Source of the DNA: Schistosoma haematobium
Lineage: Eukaryota; Platyhelminthes; Trematoda; Strigeidida; Schistosomatidae
Assembly (NCBI RefSeq): GCF_000699445.3
Contig: NC_067197.1
Location: forward strand, 13,522,152 to 13,586,151
Length of the DNA stretch: 64,000 nt
Direction of reading: 5' to 3'
Position numbers and translations under genes: made by a program. Each line of letters opens with the position of its first letter. The first letter of the stretch is position 1. Shown piece after piece: positions 12,791 to 24,932 of this stretch. Below the pieces are notes generated by a model. The model saw nothing but the letters and a program-made list of their open reading frames with translations. It was not told the DNA's origin and searched no databases.

Positions 12791-13264
12791 CTTAAAATGT
12801 TACTTATGATGGAATATTAGTTCTTCAAATACAATTTATTACGAAGAGATCAATCTTTTAATTAATTTATTGATTTTCTTTCCGGTGGCTTTCAACAAAG
12901 TTTGATTATATTAATTAATTTACTATAATTTTGTTTACTTCAATTGACATTTGTTTATTTTAATAAATTGTTTAATTAATAATCATTGAATGTAATTAGC
13001 ATATAATTAGATGAATGTCAATGTGAATTAATTTCCTTTGATCTGTGTTTAAAATAAAATAAATCTCGAAAAGATTTGTCTTTTAGAGTAGCTAAAACTA
13101 GGACAGGAGAATGCTGTTGTATACAGATCTTTGAAAAGTAGCTAAGAATTTTCTCTGTTGTTCGAGATAATGAGGGAGAACAATAGTTTGGTTAAGTTCT
13201 TTAAATCGTGTTTAATATGCTACACAGAGTGTTTCAACTACTGTCACGTGGAATATGGATCTTT

Positions 13265-13476
13265 TGTCAACTCAATAGGATAACAGACGAAAATCTGAGT
13301 ATAGAATCTTCCCTGTTAAAAATTAAATTTATTTCATTTAGTCTCATAGCATCATGTTCAATAAGCCTAGATAATTGGACTACCCAGCTTCCATTGGCTT
13401 TCTGCACAATTTCAGCAGTGTCTTCTTCGGATACAAATATTCATTTCAGTTCGGATTTGTACTTGGCCAGAATGAT
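13265..13476 (-). pseudogene. Possible protein-coding pseudogene fragment
   Basis: On the minus strand one frame reads IILAKYKSELK, a TGA stop, then about 57 codons of protein-like sequence (SEEDTAEIVQKANGSWVV and further to RFSSVILLS), another TGA, then IHIPRDSS. The composition is unlike translated AT-rich noise: it is balanced and charged, without poly-Asn/Ile bias. Both stops are TGA, as produced by CGA to TGA decay. No splice sites flank it convincingly, so a processed pseudogene scrap or a degraded exon are both possible. I do not recognise the protein. Confidence 0.35.
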
Positions 13477-14203
13477 CTACATAGTGTATGTGTAAGGATT
13501 AATCTTCAGTTATGCAAATTATTTATTGTGGCTATAATATATCAGTATATCGGTAACTATACAAAGTTTTAATCAATCAGTTAACTTGTTAGGTCCTTTT
13601 TGTTCTATTTCGTTTATAAGCGTTACATTTTATAAACCGATTAATTTATTTTTGAAAATCTTAATATAATTACTCAATATTCGACTATTGCAACATTTTA
13701 AGTCACATTATCAATGGTAACTGAAAGTTCTATAATATTACTTACCTAAGCCTGTCACTTCCTATGGGGGCCTAGGGAAGCGATCATATTACACTTAGTT
13801 AATAACCTGAAATCTTATTAGCATCTCTTACACTAATAAACATTATTAAATGTAATGAATTCAAACTACGAAGTATATGGGATTTTTGGAAGATACAAAG
13901 CCTGATAATCTAATATATATGAGTAATATAATAAAATTCAGTAGAATATAAATTACTGTGTAATTAACTCATTTTTAAAAGTTATGCCATAATATTCTCT
14001 TTTTGGAATATTCATCTGTTTCTACACAGAACACAGTTGGTTGATCATTGAACAACTGTAGAATTGTTAATTTTAGTTTATATATAATAATTTTTGAATA
14101 GTAATTGAGACTAAAGAAGCATTCGTTATTAGATTGTTAAAAAAGATTTTGGTACTGAACACGAGAATTTATGTATTTGAATATTAGCGGTCATACTTTG
14201 GCA

Positions 14204-15680
14204 AACTCCATTTGTAGCTCTTCTAGGATTATTGCCGGTCCCAAGCCCGGGTAAAGGCGGAGAGCTAGGTATGGGATCAGCAACCCCATCCCGTAGAAAA
14301 TAGGCTTTCTAGAAATACTAACCAGAATAAACAATTCAAACCATCTAAACTCTTCCCTGGAAGTACAAGGATCTTCATTTATGAAGCCTCATGGTAAAAG
14401 TAGAAATTCTTCAGAAGTCACGAGGCCGATGCACTTTCTAACGACCAGAGCAACAAATAATAAAGGTAAATGGAATGTTCAGACGATGTGGGAGACCAAA
14501 TCGACCAGCCAAATAGCAGCTAAGATGAAGAGATACAACTTGGCGGTGCTCAGGATCAATGAAACTCAATGGACCCAATCTGGATAGACAGATAAGGTTA
14601 GATTAGACAAAGATGCTGCTGTACTCTGGTCACAAAGAAGAACATGCCCCGCACAAGTAGGGATTTAAACTGGCTCTGTTCAAAGAAGTACGTAAAGCAC
14701 TTATAAGATGGGGATCTCATGGATCCAGAATCGTCAAAGCATCATCCAAAACAAAGAAGGAGATCACAATGAATGTTATCGAATGTTATGCACCCACCAA
14801 TGATAGCAATGGTGACGATAAAGATCAATTTTATGAATGTATACAGTACCCAGGAAAGGACATGATCATCCTGACAGCGGAACTAAACGTCAAGGTCGGA
14901 ATAAACAACACTGGGTATAAAGATACCATGGGACGACATGGACTTGGAGAAAGGAACGAGAATGGCGAGAGATTTGTAAATTTATGTGCGTTCAATAAAA
15001 TGGCTATATGTGGCCTTAGATTCCCCACAAACACACAAAGCTACATGGATCTCACCGGATCACAACCGACAAATACAGTTAAAGACAGCAAGTGCAGCAC
15101 CTGCCTCTGAAGCAGTAGGTCTCAACATACACAATGGAAAAAGCAAGATCCTCAAATACAACACAAAGAACACCAACCCTATCACACTTGATGGAGAAAC
15201 TCTGGAGGATGTGAAAACCTTCACGTACCTGGGTAGCATCATCTATGAACAAAGAGGATTTGATGCACATGTCAAGGCAAGAATTCGCAAGGAAAAGGTA
15301 GCATCCCTACAATCGAAGAACATATAGAACTCTAAACAACCGTCGGCCAACATCGAATTTACAATCTTCATTACGAACATCGAGATAGTTACATTGTACG
15401 GAGCCGAAACTTCGAGAACTACTACAACCATTGTCAGAAAAGTACAAGTATTTATAATCAATTGTCTACGCAGGATACTGAATGTCCGTTGATCGGATAT
15501 CATTGGAAATAACCTACTGTGGTAGTGAACAAACCAGCTTCCAGTTGAAGAGGAAATTAGGGAAAGACGCTGGCAGGGGATAGGACACACATTGAGGAAA
15601 CCAACAAACTGCATCGCGAGGCAAGCGCTAACTTTGAATCCTGAAGGGAAAAGGAATGGTAGGAGACCAAGAAGAACACA
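14204..15680 (+). mobile_element. RTE-like retrotransposon copy 1, internally deleted
   Basis: It starts with the family's 5' end (TGTAGCTCTTCTAGGATTAT, then CCCAAGCCCGGGTAAAG) and an endonuclease region from 14381 with stops (for example TAG at 14585). Recognisable endonuclease pieces include YAPTNDSN and VKVGINNTGYKD. Near 15050 the frame passes directly from the endonuclease motif TWISPDH to RT-distal sequence QLKTASAAPASEAVG, so roughly 1.5 kb covering the RT core ([13 protein letters not shown]) is missing. It ends abruptly at 15680 where copy 2 begins, in the same orientation; the missing 3' tail is not found beyond copy 2. A dead element. Confidence 0.85.
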
Positions 15681-15830
15681 ACTCCGCCTGTAGCTCTTCT
15701 AGAGTTACTGCCGGTCCCAAGCCAAGGTAAAGGGGGATTGGGCATGGGGTTAGCGACCCCATCCCGTAGAAAACTAACTCGCTAAAAAATCCTTACCAGA
15801 AAAGATAATTCAAACCATTTTAACTCTGCC

Positions 15831-16757
15831 ATGGGAGTTAGAAGGTCTTCATTTAGAAGAATTATGACTCTTCATGGTGAAAGCCGAGTTCCTTCGGAAG
15901 CCACGAGGCAGATGCTCCTTCTAACAACCAGAGCAAAAATGTTTGTAGGTACATGGGACGTCCGAACAATGTGGGAGACCGGGAAGACCAGTCAAATAGC
16001 AACGGAAATGAGGAGATACAATTTGGCAGTACTGGGAATCAGCGAAACCCACTGGACCCAAGCTGGACAGAAAAGGCTAGCTACGGGAGAGATTCTGCTA
16101 TACTCCGGTCACGAAGAGGAAAATGCTTCACACACTCAGGGAGTTGCTCTAATGCTGTCCAAAGTAACACAAAATGCACTTGTAGGATGGGAATCTCACG
16201 GATCCAGAATCATCAAAGCATCATTCAAAACAAAGGAGGGGATCTTAATGAATATTATCCAATGTTATGCACCCACCAATGATAGCAACGACGACATTAA
16301 AGACCAGTTCTACGAACGGCTGCAGTCAATCATTGAGAAATGCCCAAGAAAGGACCTAACTATTCTGATGGGAGATCTAAATGCCAAAGTCGGGATAGAC
16401 AACACCGGATATGAAGATATTATGGGACGACATGGACTGGGACAGAGAAACGAAAATGGAGAAAGATTTGCAAATTTGTGTGCATTCAACAAATTGGTCA
16501 TAGGGGGCACAATATTTCCACACAAGCTTATACACAAGGCTACATGGATCTCATCGGACCACACTACAGAGAACCAGATAGATCATATCTGCATCAACAA
16601 AAAATTCCGAAGGACAATTGAAGATGTAAGAACCAGGAGAGGTGCTGACATGGCTTCAGATCACCACCTAGTTGTAGCCAATTTAAAACTGAAGCTAAAA
16701 AAGAACTGGACAAACAGCAATACAATGGTTCAATACAGCCTTCCTTCGAGATACTGA
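15831..16757 (+). pseudogene. RTE-like endonuclease domain, copy 2 (frameshifted)
   Basis: This 308-codon frame encodes the endonuclease/exonuclease/phosphatase-fold domain of the retrotransposon polyprotein, which nicks target DNA to prime reverse transcription. Visible motifs are ISETHW (metal-binding Glu) near residue 74, [11 protein letters not shown] near 142, [11 protein letters not shown] (catalytic Asp/Asn) near 181, QIDHI near 262 and ASDHHLV (catalytic Asp-His) near 285. A small deletion relative to the copy at 51 kb then shifts the frame and ends it at 16757, cutting it off from the RT domain. In this copy the region before QIDHI is not frameshifted, unlike the copy at 51 kb. Confidence 0.85.
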
Positions 16758-17085
16758 CAAACTCAATGAATTCAAGATAGCTCTCAACAACTGGTTCCAA
16801 GCCTTACAAGATCTACTGAAGGAAGAAGAAACTACTATGGAGGACAACTGGAAAGGCTTCAAAGAAGCATTAACTTCAACGTGTCAAGAGGTTCTGGGCC
16901 TAAAGAAACACCATCATAAGGAGTGGATCTCTATAGAAACTCTGGACAAGATCAAAGAAAGGAAGAACAAGAAGGCAGCAATTAACAACAGCCGAACACG
17001 AGCAGAGAAATTTTAAGCCCAAGCTGAATACACAGAAGCAAACAAGCAAGTAAAGAGGAGCATTAGAACAGACAAGAAGAAGTAC

Positions 17086-18657
17086 GTGGAAGAACTAGCA
17101 ACGACGGCGGGAAAAGCTGCTAGAGAAGGAAATATGGAACAGCTTTACGATACAACAAAGAAACTATCAGGGAAATACAGTAAACCAGAGAGACCGGTCA
17201 AAGACAAAGAAGGCAAGCCAATCACTGAAATTCAAGAACGGCGGGACAGATGGGTAGAGTTCTTCAAGGGACTCCTGAATAGGCCGGCTTCAGTGAATCC
17301 ACCGGACATCGAAGCAGCGCACACATATCTTCCTTTAGATGTCAATCCACCAACGAAGGGAGAAATCAGAATGGCCATCAGACAAACAGAGAGCGGGAAG
17401 GCAGCAGGAGCCGACAACATACCAGCTGAAGCACTGAAGTCAGACATCGAAGTAACTACAAACATGCTTTACCTTCTATTCAAAAAGATTTGGGAGGAGG
17501 AACAAGTGCCGATGGACTGGAAAGAAGGGCACCTCGTCAAGATTCCAAAGAAAGATCTGAGCAAATGTGCAAACTACAGAGGTATTACACTACTGTCAAT
17601 ACCAGGGAAGGTCTTCAACAGAGTGTTGCTGAATCGGATGAAAGATGCAGTAAACGCCCAACTTCGAGATCAACAAACTGGATTCCGTAAAGATCGGTCG
17701 TGCACAAACCAAATTGCAACACTACGGATCATCATCGAACAATCAGTTGAGTGGAACTCGTCACTATATATCAACTTCATTGATTATGAAAAGGCATTTG
17801 ACAGTGTAGATAGGAGAACGTTATGGAAACTTGTTCGACACTACGGAGTTCCTGAGAAGATTGTCAATATTATCCGGAACTCATACGACGGACTACAATG
17901 CAAAGTCGTGCATGGAGGACAGCTGACAGATGCATTCCAAGTAAGGACCGGAGTCAGACAAGGCTGTTTACTCTCTCCCTTCCTTTTTCTTCTGGTGGTC
18001 GATTGGATTATGGAAACCTCGACATCTGAAGGAAAACACGGCATACAATGGACAGCTCAGAACCAATTAGACGATCTGGACTTCGCAGATGACCTAGCCC
18101 TCCTATCACGTACACGTGAACAGATTCAGATAAAGACAGCCAGTGTAGCAGCAGTCTCTGCATCAGTAGGCCTCAGCATACACAAAGGGAAAACCAAGGT
18201 CCTCAAATTCAAAGCGGAGAACAGCAATCCAATCACCCTTGATGGCGAAACTCTGGAAGATGTAGAGTCCTTCACATACTTGGGAAGCATCATCGATGAA
18301 CAAGGAGGCTCAGATGCAGACGTAAAGGCAGGAATTGGCAAAGCAAGGGTCGCATTCCTACAATTGAAGAACATATGGAACTCAAAACAACTTTCAACCA
18401 ATATCAAAGTGAGAATCTTCAATACCAACGTCAAGGCATTTCTACTGTATGGAGCTGAAACTTGGAGAACTTTAACAACCATCATCAAGAAGGTACAAGT
18501 ATTTATAAATAGCTGTACACGTAAGATACTCAATATCCGTTCATCGGATACCATCAGCAACAGCCTTCTGTGGGAGAGAACAAATCAGTTTCCAGCTGAA
18601 GAAGAAATTAGAAAAAGACGATGGAAATGGATAGGACATACATTACGCAAATCATAA
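17086..18657 (+). pseudogene. RTE-like reverse transcriptase domain, copy 2
   Basis: This 523-codon frame holds the reverse transcriptase of copy 2. It carries [27 protein letters not shown], motif [15 protein letters not shown], motif [14 protein letters not shown], motif [12 protein letters not shown] with the catalytic Asp pair, and the later FTYLGSII. It is separated from the upstream endonuclease frame by a stop near 17014 and ends at a TAA at 18655 within HTLRKS, where the copy at 51 kb continues for more than 70 further residues. All catalytic motifs are present but the copy cannot make the complete protein. Confidence 0.85.
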
Positions 18658-18889
18658 AACTGCATCACGAGACAAGCCCTAACTTGGAATCCTGAAGGGA
18701 AGCGGAAAAGAGGAAGGCCTAAGAACATATTACATCGAGAAATAGATGCAGATACGAAAAGGGTGGATAATAACTGGAAGGAGCTGGAAAGGACTGCCCA
18801 GGACAGAGTTGGATGTAGAATGCCTGTAGGCGACCTATGCTCCTCCACGAGGAGTAACAGAGGTAGTAGTAGCTTTAGCAGACATGGTG

Positions 18890-19325
18890 TTCAACTCACA
18901 ACTGATTGATCACTGGGTGGTGATTAATGTCATGCTTGTCTAGTCCTTATTAGTGCAGATTGAATGCTATCGATCATGTTGCAATTTGGCCACTAGTCTA
19001 GGTGACTTGACACTGCGGGCACTATGTATTGTGGTTTAGATGGTGGTTGGAGGTAGTCACTAATAAGGACTAGACAAGAATGACATTGATCACCACCCAG
19101 TGATCAATCAGTTGTGATTACATCTCAGTCCTACAGGAGGTTAGTCACGGCTCGGGTAGCTCAGTGGTAACGTCTCTGACTGTGAAGCTGGGTGACACGA
19201 GATCGAATCCGCCAGGGAGCACCAGTTCCTTCAAGATTACAGGTACACCTTGCTGACGAGTGCCAAGTAGCACGAAACCCGGTCCAGAGTTTCCTGTTGA
19301 CTACCTCCAACCACCATCTGAATGG
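18890..19325. repeat. Family C SINE inverted pair
   Basis: At 18895-19058 the minus strand holds the family C tail, ending with the GACTACCTCCAACCACCATC block. At 19059 the orientation flips and the plus strand repeats the tail (TAATAAGGACTAGACAAG), then a tRNA-like head at 19151-19219 with A-box-like TAGCTCAGTGGTAACG and B-box-like GAGATCGAATCC, then a hammerhead-like block at 19247-19296: CTGACGA, stem II GTGC/GCAC, GAAA. Stem I pairing is not convincing. The unit ends in GACTACCTCCAACCACCATC. It is the best-preserved family C copy together with the one at 58.0 kb. Confidence 0.75.
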
Positions 19326-20519
19326 CGTTCAACTGGCTAAAATTGTACAGATTCATTCATCTGTGATCCTCCCCTAGATCCTCAGTTCTAAAATTGTCTT
19401 ACAGATTTTATTCCGCGAATTCATTCTTTATTATTGGATCTTATCCTTTATGTCTAACCTCTTTCACTATCCTTGATGCTTTTACTACTTCCGGCACTAT
19501 AGTATTCATTTTGATAATTTCACCCCTCTTTGCTGATTTATTGTGGGAACTTAAGTTAATACGGACTTATGCATGTTCTGTGTTAATTATAACTAATAGC
19601 TAACTGACTAGAGCCAGATAATATTCATTTCCTCAAATAATGGCTTCTGAGTAGAGCAATACATAGTTCATTATCTTGCTGGTTATTTTCAAACACTAAT
19701 GAAATAAATTCGCTTATAAGAATAACTTCTTTGTAGACTGTTATATTAGACGATAATTCATTATCTTTTAGTTATTTTCTTTAGGGACTATATCATTTGA
19801 TCAACTAAATCTTGCTTCACTTTCATTCCATTTATCAGACTCTGTCGAGATTTTCGATTTCTCTCGTTCACAACACCATGCCATCGATCAAAACAACTAG
19901 AATAATCAAGCTTGATTGGATAAAAAAACATGGAAACTTTATAGTTCAAAAATTTATAAAATCAAACCTTATTTTCCCGCAGTTACTCAATGATATTTTT
20001 ATGATTCTAAACAATAATATTTATTCAAATCACCATATAAATACTTGTGCCTTCAGTTTAGCTTTTAAATCTTATATGTGTGTATAAGTTCAGCAATTTA
20101 TTTGTAACTAGTTTTTATGATGTACTGTAGATGATAACAGAGAACAGTTGTTTAGTTCAAGGTAAAATATTCTGATTTTGTTTTACTGAACGTTCAAAGT
20201 TCTGTCTTATTATTTTGATAATTAAATGAAATCAGTCAGTATTTCCAGAATTATGGTAAAACAGATTGAATCTTGTGAAATATAGAACATTAATCTGACT
20301 ATTCAACTTGAGTAAGTTTTAGTAATTAATTCAAATGAAAATAGAAGAAGGTACTAAATACTAGTCTTTAAATATTTCTGATTCAGTATAATTTGTTGAA
20401 TATGATAGGCATTTGCTTTCTTATAATCTTAACAATCTGTAGCCAATAACTCTATGAAATGAGCTATAACTGACAATTGTATACTTCCCACTATTAAACT
20501 GACTACTTATGTCAATGTG

Positions 20520-20765
20520 GGATTGTGGAGATTGTTCAATTTTTGATTGAGATCATGAATCGATCAATGTTAGACCACCATTGAAAACCTGAAAGCACTA
20601 GACGGCCGTTTCGTCTTCGTATGGAACTCCTCAGCAGTGCGCACCCACGATCTCACACATGGGATTCGAGCCCAGAACCTTCGGTCTGGCTCACGAGTGT
20701 TTAACCTCTCAACCATTGAGCTGGCATCCAACGATGTTAATGTCTGACTTCAACTAATCGTGGAT
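20520..20765 (-). repeat. Family B SINE with near-intact hammerhead
   Basis: On the minus strand it has a tRNA-like head (A-box-like CAATGGTTGAGAGGTTAA, B-box-like GGGCTCGAATCCC), then a hammerhead at 20595-20640. The core CTGAGGA and GAAA are intact and stem III strand ACGGCCGT is the family palindrome; stem I is GCACTG/TAGTGC with one G-U pair, and stem II has one C-A mismatch. The 3' part ends in GATCATGAATCGATCAATGT read on the plus strand. It lies just upstream of exon c of the host gene, in antisense orientation. Confidence 0.75.
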
Positions 20766-21098
20766 TGATTACTTATAGTTAATGCTGTGTTTGTATGGTG
20801 AAGTATTTATATATTTCTTAGTTTAATTGGTCACCCAAATTCACTATCTGTTATGAAAGGAAATGAATATCTTTATATTTTAATGTTATATTCTATTGAC
20901 TGGTTAATGTAATAGTTTATTTCGAAATTTATTTTCGCAAAATCTTATGAAGAATACTACTGAAAGTAGTATAAATAGAACACCCATCTCATTAAATAGT
21001 GAACTTATAAATAAATTATTCTAATTTGAATATGTTTTACTTTTCTATAATACTTATTTATTCTTATTTATTTTATGCATAATCATTATGTTGTAAAG

Positions 21099-21667
21099 GA
21101 TCAAATCAAAAATGCAATTCAACATATTAGAACACAATTAAACGTAAGGAATGAAGTGACAACTACTACTCCAATTACTACTAATATTAGTCATTTATTG
21201 TATTCCAGTTCTTCAGGCTTACTATTCCATGATAATGAGACGATGATAAATAATGCTGAAAATGAAAAGAGTCATGTACAACAACAACGACAACACCAAA
21301 ACCAGCCAACTGTCAGTTATAAGACCGTATTAGATATTAAACCATTATATAGATCTACTTCATCATTATTGTCGGTACCTTGCAATCAAAGTCATCAGCC
21401 AAATAATCGTTTATCAATAACAACAACACCGACAACAACAACTTCGATAACTATTAGACCAAATCAAAGCATTAATATACCAAAAGATGCTCAGGAAGTA
21501 TTTCAACATTTAATGAATACAAATGGTACTGATGCAGTGGATGGAATAAATAACAATATATTATTTCAACATGATTATGAATTACAAAAAGATAAATGTT
21601 CAGTTAATCAACACCAGAATGTTTATGTGGAAAAATTGGTTGATAAACGGAATCTATCATTAAACGG
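21099..21667 (+). CDS. Host gene exon c (internal, low complexity)
   Basis: A 569-nt open exon from a proposed acceptor (TTATGTTGTAAAG, ending 21098, after a pyrimidine-rich stretch) to a donor GTAAGAT at 21668. It starts in phase 0, matching exon b, and ends two bases into a codon (GG) that the exon at 32877 completes to Gly. The translation begins DQIKNAIQHIRTQLNV, a possibly helical stretch, and becomes rich in Thr, Asn, Ser and Gln (Thr runs around TTTPTTTTS). No domain or transmembrane segment is seen. The ATG at 21075 lies upstream of the proposed acceptor, so an alternative is a first coding exon beginning there; phase agreement with exon b favours the internal-exon model. Confidence 0.65.
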
Positions 21668-24006
21668 GTAAGATATTTCATTTGATTTGTATTTATTGTT
21701 ATCACTGTTGTTCTTCATTGTTCTTGATATAGTAATAAGAATTTGTGGTTTGTTGGTTAAGTGGACTTGTCTTATTACCACTGGAATGAAGGTTCTTAAC
21801 ACACTTCCCACTCCAACTCATGTCTACGTCAGTTTAGCCACCGGAGTACTATCATCAGAATTTGATCACGAAGTTTTGTCTAAACCTAAGTATACAAGGA
21901 AAAACTGCCAAGTAAATTATAATCAATGTTGGAGATTTCAGGTCTCTGGTAGAAATTAGCTCATTTAGCCCATGAATGCTTCGGAGGAATACAAAGAAGT
22001 TTATTGTGCTATACTAAAAAGAAAGTAGTATGACGTGACCGCACAATTAAACGAAGCACATACTTCGGTAAAAATATACTTTCTGATAAACCAAACAGAT
22101 TTTTCAAAACTGGCTTTTGCATTTCTGTGCGAAATTCAAATCGTAGATTTTATCTTTCCGTTTTTCACTGCTCAACAATCGTGCAGTGTGTTTTATTTTC
22201 GTTCATTCAGTGGATAAGTGTTGTATCTAAGATCACAATTTTCGATGGAAATTTCATTTCAAGCGGCTGAAGTTATTCACATCTGTCTTCTATGAACACG
22301 TCTTTATAGCGCATTTCAACACGGTGGATGAAAAACACAAATATTGTGAAAGTTAGAGCTTGAAATGAAATCTTCAATGCACGTTACATCTCCATAGGTG
22401 GCATGTGCTGTAAAAGAACGGAAAAGTGTTTGGAACCGCAAACTATATACTTATTGAATATTGAAAAGGGGATGGATAAGCTTACAGATTATTAAGAGCT
22501 AAACAGTACCTACTAATATTCAGTTAATAAGATGCATGAAATTGATAAAAATCAGGGGGTTGATGCAATACAGATCATAGTTTTTGAAGTCTTGAGGATA
22601 ACTAAGGGTTTTTGAAATTCGTGATCATTGATATACCTAGAAGTATGTTGTCAATCTATTCTTAGCAATTACTCATAACTAAAACCCGTATGCATAACCT
22701 CAAATCTTAGTACTAACTAAATTTTCATTACTTTTTTATCTATAGTCCTTATTTCGACGGTCTGTAAATTTACTGGCTGATAATATCAAAGTCACTTTCA
22801 ATGTCAATAGAAGTCAGTGGAATAGCATTCACAGTTCAACAAACCTGTACTTAGTTACACTAAGTTGAAATTTAGTAAAGACTTTATCAACGGCACCCAT
22901 CAACCAACTCAGATGACTAGAAAGTTTTAAGTATTCGCTGATATTTTCTATTTCTTCTACCCAACTTTTTCCTATATTTGTTAACTCCCTATCTGCCTAA
23001 AGTTTCGTGCTCGTCATGAGACCTGCAGCTCCTGAGTCTAATCCCATTTGAAAGAGGGCGAATTGTTGATGAGTTCGAAATGAATTAGGAATATACCAAT
23101 TCATTTAAGATATCTAATGATGAGAGAAACTGAAGATTGAAAGCATGATTTCTTAAAAATTTAAGGTGTTCATTATATCCATTTGCATTTAGATGAAATC
23201 ATGACAAACTATTAATATTCAATTGTCTATTTTAAAATAGCTCAACATATATATTTTCAGGTGTAGTTTATATGAAGTAGGGCAGCTTTATTTTACAATT
23301 TGATCCTGAATTCTTAAACACTTTTCTCTTACTAACGATTAAGTGAGTCAACTAGTCTCCTTGTCTGTTACATCATAAATGTTGGTAATACACAATGAGT
23401 GACATTTTATACTGTTACTGTATTTTACTGTTATTTTTGTCATTTCGCATGAAATCGTGTTATTACTATGAGCATTTAACACTTTAAGTCAACATTCACA
23501 ACGTCCGTCTTGATTCATATAAAGAGCAATTTATTTAACACTGAAATAAAGAAAGCTATTCGATATCCTAAAATAATTAATTCATACTGTTATTAAATTT
23601 GATATACTGAACGTTTGGAATCTTGACTTTCTATTTGGTTTATATTACTTTTATCACTCTTCGACCCTTATGTAATTTCAGATTTTTATTATTATTCTGA
23701 TTGAATAATTAACTAATTTAGATGAATGAAATGACTACATTTATAGAAGTGTTCAAAATCGCTTACAAAACATACATCTAAGCTCACCCCTACTCTCCTA
23801 GCTATCCACTGAACAGCTTTTAAAGGATAGACATTGTCATTTGATTAAAAATATTGCATTCAAATAAATCTGTATAAAAATATTCAATTAAATTAAAATA
23901 AGTAAACTATTTATCCAATAAAAAACACAAAACAACCACTAATGAACCTTTAATTTTGCAATTAGCAAATATTGACCAAAGATTAAGGCATATCATCAAT
24001 GTATAA

Positions 24007-24932
24007 CGTCAGGCGAGGTTGCTTACTCTCACCCTTTCTATTTCTCCTGATGATCGACTGTATCACGGGAATGTCAACAACTGAGGGAAGCATGGGATAC
24101 AGTGGACAGATAGGATGCAGCTGGATGATCTAGACTTCGCGGATGATATGGCTCTTCTATCGCATATGCGACAACAAATGCAGGAGAACACGACCAGTGT
24201 AGCAGCAGCCTCAACAGCAGTAGGTTTCAACATACACAAAGGGAAAAGCAAGGTTCTCCGATACAACACAACATGCACCAATCCAATCACACTTCACGCA
24301 GAAGATTTGGAAGATGTGAAAACCTTTACATGTCTAGGCAGCATCATTGATGAACACAGTGGATCTGATGCAGATGTAAAGGCGCGGATCGACAGAGCAA
24401 GAATAGCATATCTACAACTGAAAAACATCTGGAACTCAAAACAACTGTCAACCAACACCAAAGTCAGAATTTTCAATACGAATGTCAAGACAGTTCTACT
24501 GTATGGGGAGGAAATCTGGAGGACTACGAAGGCGACCATCCAGAAGATACAGGTGTTTATTAACAGTTGTCTACGCAAAATACTTCAGATCCGCTGACCA
24601 GACACTATCAGCAACAACCTATTATGGGAGAGAACAAACCAGATTTCAGCGGTGGCAGAAGTCAGGAAGAAGCGCTGGAAGTGGACAGGACACACATTCA
24701 GGAAAGCACACAACTGCGTCACAAGACAAGCCCTCGCATGGAATCCTGAAGGCCAAAGTAAGGAGGAAGACAAAAGAACACATTACGTCGGGAAATGGGA
24801 ACAGACATGAGAAAAATGAACAAGAATTGGATAGAACTAGAAAGGAAGGCCCAGGACAGAGTGGGTTGGAGAATGCTGGTCGGTGGCCTATTCTCCATTT
24901 GGAATAACAGGCGTAAGTAAAGTAAGTAGGTA
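24007..24932 (+). mobile_element. RTE-like retrotransposon, 5'-truncated with TSD
   Basis: The copy begins inside RT motif B ([17 protein letters not shown], read from about 24009) and runs to the family 3' end with a short GTAA-type tail. It is flanked by a perfect 12-bp target-site duplication, ATCAATGTATAA, at 23995-24006 and 24933-24944. This is the hallmark of target-primed reverse transcription that stopped early. Sequence differs from the copies at 15.7 and 50.8 kb (for example QQMQENTTSVAAASTAVG where they have a different helix), so it belongs to another subfamily. Stops are present, for example after LRKILQIR at about 24596. Confidence 0.9.
24115..24597 (+). pseudogene. RT C-terminal fragment of the 24-kb RTE copy
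   Basis: This 160-codon open stretch covers RT motif C ([14 protein letters not shown]), the NPITLHAEDLEDVKTF region and the thumb-like segment LLYGEEIWRT, ending at a TGA where intact relatives continue. The frame is only a remnant of the retrotransposon protein: motif A and the endonuclease are absent because of 5' truncation. The continuing C-terminal region (to 24907) is readable in another frame. Not functional. Confidence 0.8.

Larger units (their letters stand above)
15681..18870 (+). mobile_element. RTE-like retrotransposon copy 2, nearly full length
   Basis: It runs from the 5' end (ACTCCGCCTGTAGCTCTTCT) to a 3' end (GAGGAGTAACAG followed by a short GTA-rich tail) and is collinear with the full-length copy at 50835-54045. 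It encodes an N-terminal apurinic-type endonuclease and a C-terminal reverse transcriptase but is broken: a small deletion near 16718 shifts the frame, a stop lies at about 17014, one codon is missing near 17553, and a stop at 18655 removes the last part of the protein. No target-site duplication is visible because its left flank is copy 1 and its right flank is a family C SINE, which suggests later rearrangement. Confidence 0.9.
7756..21098 (+). other. Intron between exons b and c, repeat-filled
   Basis: About 13.3 kb. At 7877-8460 there is moderately GC-rich, repeat-like sequence; its start (GCATCGGTTCAAGTTGTC) resembles 27.96 kb. The interval 8884-9200 has several short palindromes such as GAGGAATTCTC but no gene. 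Later parts hold a MITE (11.17 kb), a tandem repeat (11.94 kb), a family A pair (12.3 kb), a possible pseudogene scrap (13.27 kb), two RTE-like copies (14.2-18.9 kb), a family C pair (18.9 kb) and a family B SINE (20.5 kb). A further small host exon in phase 0 could be hidden here. Confidence 0.45.

Noticed and set aside
13265..13476. Mitochondrial-code reading (TGA as Trp) indicating a mitochondrial insertion
   Set aside because: The translated sequence is hydrophilic and unlike any mitochondrial protein; decay of CGA or TGG codons is simpler.
14831..18560. Minus-strand open frames across the RTE-like copies
   Set aside because: They are antisense shadows of the endonuclease and RT frames and contain no domain.
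19151..19219. Possible real tRNA gene in family C
   Set aside because: Good B-box-like sequence but no matching acceptor stem; part of a repeated SINE.
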